A stretch of DNA of 64,000 nt, taken from positions 1,037,001-1,101,000 of the forward strand of contig NZ_JACXXJ020000003.1 of NCBI RefSeq assembly GCF_014926405.1, in the 5' to 3' direction. The notes below the pieces were generated by a model. The model searched no databases and was not told the DNA's origin. It saw nothing but the letters and a program-made list of their open reading frames with translations. This document shows, piece after piece, positions 26,561-33,845 of the stretch. The stretch is from Agrobacterium vitis. Lineage in GTDB: Bacteria; Pseudomonadota; Alphaproteobacteria; Rhizobiales; Rhizobiaceae. The position numbers were made by a program, and so were the translations under genes. Within the stretch, counting starts at the first letter, position 1; each line of letters opens with the position of its first letter.

Positions 26561-27849
26561 TATCGAACCCCAAGCAGCGTCGCCATGTAAGGCGAGATAA
26601 AGCGATTTTCAGGATCTATTTCTGATCTGATCTCCATTGCATCCTTAAATCGCGGATAGATGCCGACCAGATCGGCAGCCCTCAGGTTATGCAATTTACC
26701 CCAATGCGGTCGCCCACCCCGCTTACGGAACACAGCCTCCGCAGCAAGGAAGAACGCTGCCGGATTTTCACCGATGCCGTGATGAATGGCTATGGAACAC
26801 GTGTCACGCTTGTAGAAGGGGCTGAGCCAGAATTCGTCCCCTTTGACACTGCGGACTTCAATGGGAAAGTAGATTTCCGGAAAGCGCTTCTCAATCAGTT
26901 CGATGATCTCCGCCAGAGCCCCGGCTCCCTCTTCAAACGGTAGATGATATTCCATTTCATTGAATTTGGTCTGGCGGTCGGTGACATAGACCTTCATCCA
27001 TTCACCCACGGCCTCCTCGTCGGACAGCTTCGCCATGGCATTGCCGATCAATTTGCGTCGCAAGCCGGGAAACCATCGTAGAAAGGTTCTGAGTTTCTTC
27101 AGCGTCGCAAGACCGTCTTCGTCCTCCGAGGTCACTTGAAAATCACCCGGTTCGTCAGTGATATCCAGTGTCTGAAAAAGCGCATGATTGGCAAAGGGAA
27201 CAAAGAAAATCTCTGCCGATCGATGGGCTGACATCAAGCTTTCGAAGTTTTCAAGCGTATCGCCAATCGATATCATTGTCCGCTTGCGGCGCAGATTATA
27301 AGCCGGGACATTCTGAAAGGTAACGGCAGTCAAGGCTCCGAAACTACCAAGCGTCACGCCGGTCGCATGGATCATCTCGTCATCGCGTCCGGCTATAAAT
27401 TCCCGGTGCGTGCCGCGACCATCGATGAATTGCATGTCTTTCAACAGAGTGTGATAAGCCCCCAGGCTAAGGCCCGAACCATGCGTTGCGGTACCAAGCG
27501 CGCCGGCGACAGACTGCTTGTCGATATCGCCCATGTTGGGCAGCGCTTGACCGAGCCCGGCGAGCAATTCCGTCAGATCGCTCAGCTTGGTACCCGCTCC
27601 AATCGTTGCGGTCAGGGCGTCACTGTCATAATCGATCAAACCGGACAAAGCCGACAGATCGACGATCGTTCCAGGGGTCGAGACAAGCGGCGTAAATGAA
27701 TGGCCCGAGCCAACGAGCCGGAGCGGTCCTGGCGCCGAGCGGATGGTATTCTTCAACTCTTCATTCGTACTGGGACGAAGAATTGCTTTCACCTGGGTCT
27801 CAACGGTGCCTGACCAATTGCTCCACGATACATTTTCGCCTGAAACCAT
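26560..27849 (-). CDS. D-arabinono-1,4-lactone oxidase-like FAD enzyme
   Basis: A 429-residue VAO-type flavoprotein: PP-loop-like VGSGHSFTPL with the His (residue 50) used for covalent flavin attachment in aldonolactone oxidases, GALGTATHGSG, GSFGALTAVTFQ, and the C-terminal HWGK motif (about residue 381) diagnostic of ALO/GLO/alditol oxidases. It oxidises a sugar lactone or alditol with oxygen. The next gene overlaps by one base, so the two are translationally coupled. In this lineage it is likely a catabolic enzyme rather than part of ascorbate synthesis. Confidence 0.85.
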   Translation of the reverse strand: MVSGENVSWSNWSGTVETQVKAILRPSTNEELKNTIRSAPGPLRLVGSGHSFTPLVSTPGTIVDLSALSGLIDYDSDALTATIGAGTKLSDLTELLAGLGQALPNMGDIDKQSVAGALGTATHGSGLSLGAYHTLLKDMQFIDGRGTHREFIAGRDDEMIHATGVTLGSFGALTAVTFQNVPAYNLRRKRTMISIGDTLENFESLMSAHRSAEIFFVPFANHALFQTLDITDEPGDFQVTSEDEDGLATLKKLRTFLRWFPGLRRKLIGNAMAKLSDEEAVGEWMKVYVTDRQTKFNEMEYHLPFEEGAGALAEIIELIEKRFPEIYFPIEVRSVKGDEFWLSPFYKRDTCSIAIHHGIGENPAAFFLAAEAVFRKRGGRPHWGKLHNLRAADLVGIYPRFKDAMEIRSEIDPENRFISPYMATLLGVR

Positions 27850-27988
27850 CGTAACTTCCTCTGTTTATAGGAGGCTTGTTCGGCCACACCGACCGGCGGG
27901 CCTTAAGGCCATTTTTATGTAACCCCAATCATTTCTGCTTTCTCACTGTGCGCCAGCATTCCCCTTTGCTATGATAATTGAGAAAAGC

Positions 27989-28001
27989 TGACACTGTGTC
28001 A
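27989..28001. promoter_or_regulatory. TetR-type operator, copy 1
   Basis: TGACAC-T-GTGTCA, a perfect 13-bp palindrome with one central base, 53 bp before the TetR start and in the gap shared with the divergent lactone-oxidase gene. The same palindrome recurs at 29063-29075. Confidence 0.7.
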
Positions 28002-28054
28002 ATTTTTACTTTGGCGTATGTCACAAATTTGTCAACTCGAAAGCGGAGCACGCT

Positions 28055-28678
28055 ATGACGAGCGACCAAAAGACATTGCGGAGACAGCCCCGCCAGGAGC
28101 GCAGCAGAGACCGTATTGACGATATCCTTTCGGCAGCAATGGAGCTGATTGGTCAAAAAGGCAGCGCTGCTGTCACCATGCGCGGCATTGCCACTGCAAG
28201 CGACATGTCTCTGGCGACCGTCTACCATTACTTTCCAAACAGAACCGCAGTCATCGCTACGCTTTTTGAACGATATTCTGAGGGAACGCGCGAAGTCATC
28301 GATACGGCTCTTCAGGACATTGAGGATGCCTCTGGTATTGGCGATGCGGCAGAAATGATCGTTGATTTCTATTATAATCGCGTCCGGAGCGACCCTGCTG
28401 TGCAGGACCTGCTCGATGCCGTCCATGCTGACAAGGCACTGCATGACCTCGACATCCAGGAAACCCTCCGGCAGGCCGATCAGTTCAGTCGGAGTACACA
28501 GGGCTTTCTGGCGGAAAGTTGCAGGCAGGAATATGCGCGCGCCGTCTATTTGCTATTCCAGCTCGCCAGCGCCGCAATTCGTTTGGCTTTGCATGAGAGT
28601 GAAGAAAAAGGCGCCGTGATCATTGATGATTATCGACGTCTTATTCGTGGCCGGTTCAGCCAATTCGAACAGCTATAA
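28055..28678 (+). CDS. TetR-family transcriptional regulator
   Basis: A 207-residue regulator with a textbook TetR HTH (residues about 22-65: ILSAAMELIGQKGSAAVTMR, then SLATVYHYFPNRTAV) and a helical C-terminal ligand domain. The palindrome TGACACNGTGTCA lies just upstream of it and again upstream of the NTF2/oxygenase/MFS genes, which suggests autorepression plus control of that unit. The divergent flavoenzyme operon may also respond. Confidence 0.88.
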   Translation: MTSDQKTLRRQPRQERSRDRIDDILSAAMELIGQKGSAAVTMRGIATASDMSLATVYHYFPNRTAVIATLFERYSEGTREVIDTALQDIEDASGIGDAAEMIVDFYYNRVRSDPAVQDLLDAVHADKALHDLDIQETLRQADQFSRSTQGFLAESCRQEYARAVYLLFQLASAAIRLALHESEEKGAVIIDDYRRLIRGRFSQFEQL

Positions 28679-28684
28679 GATCTG

Positions 28685-28709
28685 GAATGGGCCGGCCATT
28701 CTGCGTTTT
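28685..28709 (+). terminator. Terminator after tetR
   Basis: GAATGG-GCCGG-CCATTC hairpin (28685-28701) followed by TTTT at 28706-28709, six bases past the TetR stop codon. Confidence 0.6.
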
Positions 28710-28828
28710 GACAGCAAACTGACGAACACCAAAGGGTGGACAATGTCTATGTCGGAGCACCCATAGCCTCACCAGTAAACGCTCGGCTCGGCGGTGTTTT
28801 CGCAAGAAGCAACGCTGGCAAAAAGCGC

Positions 28829-28857
28829 TTGACATTTCTGTACTGTACCGTTTAGAT
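28829..28857 (+). promoter_or_regulatory. Sigma-70-like promoter
   Basis: TTGACA (28829-28834), 17-bp spacer, TTAGAT (28852-28857). The -10 lies inside a dyad TTTAGATCA (28851-28859) / TGATCTAAA (28873-28881) and the spacer holds GTAC-T-GTAC, so a regulator probably binds here. Confidence 0.55.
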
Positions 28858-28869
28858 CAGTTTCGGAGG

Positions 28870-28905
28870 GATTGATCTAAAAAGCGCCTTTGGGTGCGAT
28901 CAATC
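28870..28905 (+). promoter_or_regulatory. Leader hairpin adjoining a strong ribosome-binding site
   Basis: GATTGATC (28870-28877) pairs with GATCAATC (28898-28905), with an inner GCGCC/GGTGC stem nested next to the right arm. The hairpin ends exactly where AAAGGAGGAG (28906-28915) begins. The left arm can alternatively pair upstream with TTTAGATCA. A translational or attenuation control element is inferred. Confidence 0.5.
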
Positions 28906-28920
28906 AAAGGAGGAGTTCAA

Positions 28921-29040
28921 ATGTCCATACAGTCGCGCAATATGCGCCCTATGCTTGGTGAGCCGTGCGTTGTCCGGCGATGCCCTTCAGCTGAAATGCC
29001 CGTTGACCGGATTGAAGCGCGACGTCCGCGAAAAGCCTAG
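28921..29040 (+). CDS. Small ORF, 39 codons, unknown
   Basis: ATG to TAG with a near-perfect Shine-Dalgarno (AAAGGAGGAG, 7 nt spacing from GGAGG) and a promoter about 60 bp upstream. The peptide begins MSIQSRNMRPMLGEPC and ends with a basic EARRPRKA tail; it has two Cys and no membrane segment. It could be a real small protein, a leader peptide coupling translation to downstream expression, or the truncated start of a lost gene. I do not recognise it. Confidence 0.4.
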   Translation: MSIQSRNMRPMLGEPCVVRRCPSAEMPVDRIEARRPRKA

Positions 29041-29062
29041 GACAAATCATTACTCTATATGC

Positions 29063-29075
29063 TGACACCGTGTCA
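29063..29075. promoter_or_regulatory. TetR-type operator, copy 2
   Basis: TGACAC-C-GTGTCA, identical to the copy before tetR apart from the central base. It lies 23 bp after the small ORF and 83 bp before the preferred GTG start of the NTF2-like gene. Confidence 0.7.
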
Positions 29076-29158
29076 CGGTGAGCGGATTTGCGCGCCGACT
29101 TAGATGTCGTCATTGCGCTTTAGCGCCTTACAATACCAGAAATAAAGGACCCAAGACA

Positions 29159-29680
29159 GTGAGCGGATTCACAATTGTCAACGGCATCGCTGAGATCAGC
29201 GACCCCGCTATCTACACGAACTGGCTTGATAACGAAGAGTTCAAAGCCGCGGTCGCGGCAGATCCATCGCCAGAGCGCACAGCGATCAAGCGGTTACTGA
29301 TCGAGTTCGAAGCCGATCTTTCCAGGATCGTCCGCGACAATGTCGTGAAAGAGCGGGTCGTTGAGGTGATGACGAAGTACATCGCCGAGGACTACATTCA
29401 GCACGACCCAAACGCATTCGGCCATGGCCGTGAAAAACTCATCGAGCAGTTCCGACTGGTGCCTATCGCCGGCTCGACGCCGCCGCCCGTGGTGAGCGTC
29501 ATTCTCGACGGAGAGGTCGGCTGCCTCATGATGCGCGAACTCGCGCCGGATCCGGTCGTGCCGGGTGCGGTTTACGAGTGGAACATCCTAACTGTCTTCC
29601 GGGTCCACAACGGCAAGATCGCGGAACATTGGAGCACCTTCCGCAAGGTCGTCCCCGGTCAGAATCCGATGGGGAATTGA
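29159..29680 (+). CDS. NTF2-like / SnoaL-like protein
   Basis: A 173-residue cone-fold protein (KYIAEDYIQHDPNAFGHGRE is the typical SnoaL-like helix-loop with a His-Asp pair; WNILTVFRVHNGKIAEHWST is the usual C-terminal strand). I use GTG 29159 because AAAGGA lies 9 nt upstream. An 81-bp longer in-frame start at GTG 29078 exists, and the first 11 bases of the gene are duplicated there. Such proteins are isomerases, hydratases or accessory proteins in polyketide and aromatic catabolism. It precedes the oxygenase and MFS genes. Confidence 0.8.
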   Translation: MSGFTIVNGIAEISDPAIYTNWLDNEEFKAAVAADPSPERTAIKRLLIEFEADLSRIVRDNVVKERVVEVMTKYIAEDYIQHDPNAFGHGREKLIEQFRLVPIAGSTPPPVVSVILDGEVGCLMMRELAPDPVVPGAVYEWNILTVFRVHNGKIAEHWSTFRKVVPGQNPMGN

Positions 29681-29760
29681 GAAGACCGAACTCGATCGCA
29701 GCCCGGCTCCAAGGACGCATTGTGGCCGGCTTCGCCGACATCGCCGATGAGCGTTTGCCA

Positions 29761-29785
29761 GGGAAAAGTGGAACCCGATTTTCCC
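29761..29785. repeat. Dispersed rhizobial-type palindrome
   Basis: GGGAAAA (29761-29767) with TTTTCCC (29779-29785) around GTGGAACCCGA. The same theme (GGAAAAGTGGAATCCGG...) occurs reversed at 54827-54849. It supports a noncoding gap here, and so the late oxygenase start. Confidence 0.55.
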
Positions 29786-29868
29786 GAAAAGACAAACGAA
29801 ACCAAGAGAACCGAGAGTTTGTTCGGTTCAATATGACCTTGACAGACTCTCGTAACGTGGAGCAACCG

Positions 29869-31314
29869 ATGACCTTGCAAAACAAACCACCTGTAGGGGG
29901 TCTTCCTCCGGAGTTTCCACCGCTGGCAGGAGGCCTTCCTCACCAACCGAAATTTCCAGACTCGCCGTATCTCAGCGAGGTTGGGCGCCGGATACGCGAC
30001 GACATCCTCGATATGCTGCCGCTGTTGCGCAAACATGCGGCTGAGAGCGAACAGCTCGGCGCGCTTGCGCCAGAGACGCTCGCGGCCGTCGATCGTTCTG
30101 GTGCCTTCAAGATCACCATTCCGACCGAGCTTGGAGGCTATGCACTGGGCGCACGCGATGCTGCGGAAATCGTCAAAGCGCTCGGCCAGGGCGATGCGTC
30201 CGCCGGTTGGCTTGTGATCGTCTCGAGCGCAGCCAGAAACGCTCTGGGCTTCGATCCAAAGGCCCGCGACGAAGTCTTCGCCGGCATCCAAGACTGGGTT
30301 GGGCCAATCATGTTTGGTGCCACCGTCTTCGCGCCAAAGGTTGGCGATGGCCGTAAGGTCGACGGAGGCTACATGGTGAAGGGGAAATGGTCCTTCGGCA
30401 GCGGTTGCAAACATGCTGCCTGGGGAGCAGTCGGTTTCGAATATGACGACCCGACGAGCGGCGCGCGTCTGCGCGCCATGGGTATCCTGTCACGCGACCA
30501 ATATGAAATCGTCGATGACTGGCATGTCATGGGCCTGCAAGCGACAAATTCAAACAGCGTCCGGGCCGACCAGGAGATTTTTGTTGCCGACTACCGTGTC
30601 GTACACACCAATGACCTGCCTCGGATAATGGACTCATTGAAGGGAAAATATTCTGGGCTAGCCTTCAAGCACAGCCCGATTGGCGGCATGGTCGCCATGA
30701 CATGCACCTTCGCCGCCCTCGCAGTCGGCATCGCGCAAGGCGCTCTCGACTCTTTCCTTGAACAGGCAAAGAAGCGACCACCCTTCAACCTTCCCTATAA
30801 GACGATGTCGGAAATGGCCTCCATTCAAATGGTTGCCGGTAAGGCGCGCGCCGTTATCAACGGAGCGAATGCCGTGCTCTGGCGCCACGCCGACGAAATC
30901 GACCGGCGTGCGATTGCAGGGGAAGAGTTTTTCCCCTGGAACGAACCCGAGATCACCATGGACCTTGTCCACCAGATCCACGAATGCCTGCGCGTGGTCG
31001 ACGGGCTCCTACTCGCACTTGGCTCGTCCGCTGTCGTCCTCAGCAATCCGTTGCAACGCGCCTTGCGCGATATCCATGTGCTGGCGACGCATGGTGCGTT
31101 CCGGATCGATCCAATGGCCGAAATCAACGGACGCGACATGTTCGGTCTCGAACCTTTCCCGATGATTGCTGCCCTGAGTTCACCTCCTCCGGGCTCACCT
31201 CCTACTGGTAAGGGTCCATCGCATATGCCTCCACCGGGCATGACACCTCCAGCAGGCATGGCCCCACCACCAGGCATGGCGCCCCCACCAGGTATGACAC
31301 CCGCGCGAGGTTAA
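29869..31314 (+). CDS. Acyl-CoA-dehydrogenase-fold flavin monooxygenase with Pro/Met-rich tail
   Basis: About 481 residues. The core shows the acyl-CoA dehydrogenase/HpaB-type (class D) pattern: IPTELGGYALGARDAAEIVK, GDASAGWLVIVSSAARNALG, GKWSFGSGCKHAAWGAVG, VMGLQATNSNSV, and C-terminal QRALRDIHVLATHGAFRIDP. Lack of the usual acyl-CoA catalytic Glu context and the genetic setting favour a reduced-flavin-dependent hydroxylase (as in HsaA or indole oxygenases). ATG 29869 has GGAG 6 nt upstream; the earlier in-frame sequence is a noncoding repeat. The last 45 residues are an unusual tail of PPPGMAPPPGM repeats. It needs a flavin reductase partner; one is encoded at 33150-33659, but on the other strand. 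Confidence 0.8.
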   Translation: MTLQNKPPVGGLPPEFPPLAGGLPHQPKFPDSPYLSEVGRRIRDDILDMLPLLRKHAAESEQLGALAPETLAAVDRSGAFKITIPTELGGYALGARDAAEIVKALGQGDASAGWLVIVSSAARNALGFDPKARDEVFAGIQDWVGPIMFGATVFAPKVGDGRKVDGGYMVKGKWSFGSGCKHAAWGAVGFEYDDPTSGARLRAMGILSRDQYEIVDDWHVMGLQATNSNSVRADQEIFVADYRVVHTNDLPRIMDSLKGKYSGLAFKHSPIGGMVAMTCTFAALAVGIAQGALDSFLEQAKKRPPFNLPYKTMSEMASIQMVAGKARAVINGANAVLWRHADEIDRRAIAGEEFFPWNEPEITMDLVHQIHECLRVVDGLLLALGSSAVVLSNPLQRALRDIHVLATHGAFRIDPMAEINGRDMFGLEPFPMIAALSSPPPGSPPTGKGPSHMPPPGMTPPAGMAPPPGMAPPPGMTPARG

Positions 31315-31399
31315 GCCTGCCTACCGGTCGCCATCATCAATTTCGGATAGCGCGGTCATCACCGTCGGTGTCCGCCTTCACTGAGTTCAAGGAGTTCCG

Positions 31400-32890
31400 A
31401 TGTCTCAAACGGATCTATCTATGGCGAAGGGGCTTCCCGCTACGCCCTATTCAAGTGGAACAATGCCGGCGCGCGATGGCGCTCCGCCGAAAGTCAGCTG
31501 GAAACAGTATATCGCCGACTTCGTGAAGGCCCCCAGCAAGGCAAAAGCCGCACTTATCGGCAGTCTTATTCTTGTGGCCATGGGGCCGGCTGGCCTCTCG
31601 GCACTCACTCCGTTCGTGGTGCCCGCATTCGCGATGAAAACCGGGACGCCGCTGCCGGAAGCTATGCTGATGTTTGTCGCTTTGCCGCTGATTATCGGTC
31701 CGCTCGTCCTACCTTTCGCCGGACAATGGGTCGATCGGTTGGGTGCCCGACGCGTCGCTCTTCCCGGGATCATCCTCTACGCACTTGTCACGGCGATCAT
31801 ACCACTTGCTGCGGGCAAGCTCTGGCTGATGGGAATACTTCTCGTTCTCGCGTCGATTTTTGGATTCGGGTCCAGTTTGGGTATAGCGTTCAAGGTGATT
31901 TCCGAGTGGTTCCCCAAGCATCGGGGCGTCGGTTTCGGTCTTATCGGGGTCGCATCCAGCCTGTTCAGCGCAATTTTTTCTCCCCTGTTCCAATGGCTCG
32001 TAAACGGCAATGCGCCGGTGTCACTACCAATGATGCCGGGCATGGGCACTGAAGACCCATCCAAATCCGCAGCGATGGTTGCAGCCATCGACCCCGGCAT
32101 ATATGCCGGACTCGGCTGGAACGGCGCCTATTATGTGATCGCAGTCGCAATCGCCGTCATCGGTATCCCTGCGGCCTTTTGGCTTATCTCCGAACCGAAG
32201 GTGAACGCGGCTGCGGAAGTGCCGAAGACCGTGGATGTCAATCTGCCCGGCGTCCCGTTCAAGGAGGCAATTCCGACGCGCGCCTGGATCTCGATCACGC
32301 TGTTCATCGCATTCGCCGCCGCCGGGCCGATTGCCATGCGCCAGAACGCAGTGGACTTCTATGGCCAGACCGGCATCGATCCGGCGACCGTGTCTCTCGC
32401 GCTGTCCTTGTGCTTCAGTACGTCGGTTATCGGTTTGCTCGCCGCCGGAGCAGTTCTGGATCGGGCAAACCATCCATGGGTGGTCGCGGTTCTCCTGGCG
32501 ACAGTGCCGATCGGTCTGGCACTTGCCCTCGTCAATAGCGGCAATCCTGCGCTTCTCTATCTTTCCATGGCGCTTCTCGGCTTCGCAACCGGTGCAGAAT
32601 CCACTCTCGGTCCGACACTGATCGCCAGGTATTTCGGACTGAAATCCTTCGCCGCCTTGCAAGGTCTCAGCCTCGCAATCACCTCCCCGGCTCTGGCACT
32701 GGCCCCATTCCTCGTCAGTGTGGTCAAGACAAGTTCGGGCAGCTACGTCGGTCCACTGCTGATGCTGACTGCAATCGCCCTGGTCGCGGTCATTCTCGCC
32801 GCCATGCTGCCGAGATACCCGAAACCATGGGTGCTCCATCAACCCTCAGGTGACGCCCTGCCCGATCGGGCGACAACGACGACCTCATAA
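31400..32890 (+). CDS. MFS transporter
   Basis: A 496-residue transporter with a 45-residue cytoplasmic N-terminus, about twelve transmembrane segments, the DRLGARRVALPG loop 2-3 motif and a ~40-residue hydrophilic loop rich in Met and Pro (LPMMPGMGTEDPSK) after the sixth segment or so. It is 85 bp downstream of the oxygenase gene, likely the same transcription unit, and so is a candidate importer of the oxygenase substrate or exporter of its product. Confidence 0.85.
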   Translation: MSQTDLSMAKGLPATPYSSGTMPARDGAPPKVSWKQYIADFVKAPSKAKAALIGSLILVAMGPAGLSALTPFVVPAFAMKTGTPLPEAMLMFVALPLIIGPLVLPFAGQWVDRLGARRVALPGIILYALVTAIIPLAAGKLWLMGILLVLASIFGFGSSLGIAFKVISEWFPKHRGVGFGLIGVASSLFSAIFSPLFQWLVNGNAPVSLPMMPGMGTEDPSKSAAMVAAIDPGIYAGLGWNGAYYVIAVAIAVIGIPAAFWLISEPKVNAAAEVPKTVDVNLPGVPFKEAIPTRAWISITLFIAFAAAGPIAMRQNAVDFYGQTGIDPATVSLALSLCFSTSVIGLLAAGAVLDRANHPWVVAVLLATVPIGLALALVNSGNPALLYLSMALLGFATGAESTLGPTLIARYFGLKSFAALQGLSLAITSPALALAPFLVSVVKTSSGSYVGPLLMLTAIALVAVILAAMLPRYPKPWVLHQPSGDALPDRATTTTS

Positions 32891-33149
32891 CCCTAGCATT
32901 TGTGGCTTGACCCGAAAGGGCGTTGTTGAAACGGGATGGTTGGCTCGATTTGCCTGAAGAACGAGTATATTTCTCCCGCATCATTCGTTAAATCGGGCCA
33001 CCCCAGCAGCACGGCTTGTTACATAATACCAGGAGTCATTGAAAACGACCCCTGGCATTCCTTTAAAAGGTCTCAAGCCACTGATAAAATTGATCTATTT
33101 TCAATCTCTTCATGGCGGAAAACACGGTAGCATTTTCAATGCTTTGGTA

Positions 33150-33659
33150 TCACGCCACTTTCGCAAGGGGCATCATGTTGCGGTCGAAATAGATCAGCGG
33201 CAGCTTGTCCTTGTCACCGGATGCGACATGGACATTGCAGATGAAGATCGTGTGCGTGCCTGACTGCATCGTTTCATGCACAGAACAGGTGAAGCGCGCG
33301 CATGCACCTTGAAGCGATGGCTGCCCAAGGCCGTCCTCAATCCACTCACCAAGATCAAACCGCTTTTCCTGCGCAACCTTGCCGCCAAAGGCCATTGCGA
33401 CATCCTGCTGGTCAGTGGCAAGGATGTTCAGCGTTAGCCTGCCATTCTGCTGCAAGACCGGATGCGCCGAAGCGGTCACGTTCACGCAAACCAACAGTCG
33501 CGGCGGCTCCTGACAAACCGAGCAAGCAGCGGTTACGGTCAGACCCGCCCGCCCGGCAGGACCATCGGTTGTCACCACTTTTACGGCTGCGGCCATCATA
33601 GCCATTGCGTCCTTGAACTGCATGTCATCAGCAGCACCCATATGGATTATTTCAGACAT
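33150..33659 (-). CDS. Flavin reductase (RutF/HpaC family)
   Basis: A 169-residue protein matching the flavin_Reduct domain: FKDAMAMMAAAVKVVTTDGPAGRAG is very close to the RutF N-terminus, followed by SVCQEPPRLLVCVN, RLTLNILATDQQDVAMAFGG and CARFTCSVHETMQSGTHTIFIC. It reduces FMN with NAD(P)H and supplies it to two-component monooxygenases. Its obvious partner is the NtaA-type monooxygenase upstream on the same strand, from which it is separated by a repeat element. Confidence 0.88.
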   Translation of the reverse strand: MSEIIHMGAADDMQFKDAMAMMAAAVKVVTTDGPAGRAGLTVTAACSVCQEPPRLLVCVNVTASAHPVLQQNGRLTLNILATDQQDVAMAFGGKVAQEKRFDLGEWIEDGLGQPSLQGACARFTCSVHETMQSGTHTIFICNVHVASGDKDKLPLIYFDRNMMPLAKVA

Positions 33660-33718
33660 TCCGTCCCTCCAGAATTAATAGGCGGGGAGCCCAGCGTCGG
33701 CAGGCTCCCCTGCGAAAC

Positions 33719-33845
33719 TATACCAAGGCTCTGACATGCTGACGCATCCTCGCCTTGAAGGCATTGCAAATATCTCAAATGCTTGCACCGCTTGAGATAT
33801 TTGCAAAAGGAATACGAAGAGTCATTTTCAATGACTCTTCGTATT
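33719..33845. repeat. RIME-like mosaic repeat, copy A (complete)
   Basis: Head module TATACCA...GCATCCTCGCCTTGAAGGCATT; a 15-bp perfect inverted repeat TTGCAAATATCTCAA (33764-33778 with 33792-33806); and a 16-bp perfect inverted repeat AATACGAAGAGTCATT (33811-33826 with 33830-33845, TTC loop). It resembles the ~100-130 bp intergenic mosaic elements described in rhizobia. Copies occur at 63804-63931 and, as head only, at 54764-54810. The last palindrome overlaps the stop codon of the monooxygenase gene. Confidence 0.8.

Noticed and set aside
29578..29868. Longer start for the acyl-CoA-dehydrogenase-fold gene
   Set aside because: It would overlap the NTF2-like gene and translate through a palindromic repeat; GGAG precedes ATG 29869.
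33719..33845. Consideration of a CRISPR array or insertion-sequence ends
   Set aside because: Only palindromic modules, no regularly spaced direct repeats, no transposase frame and no target duplication seen.
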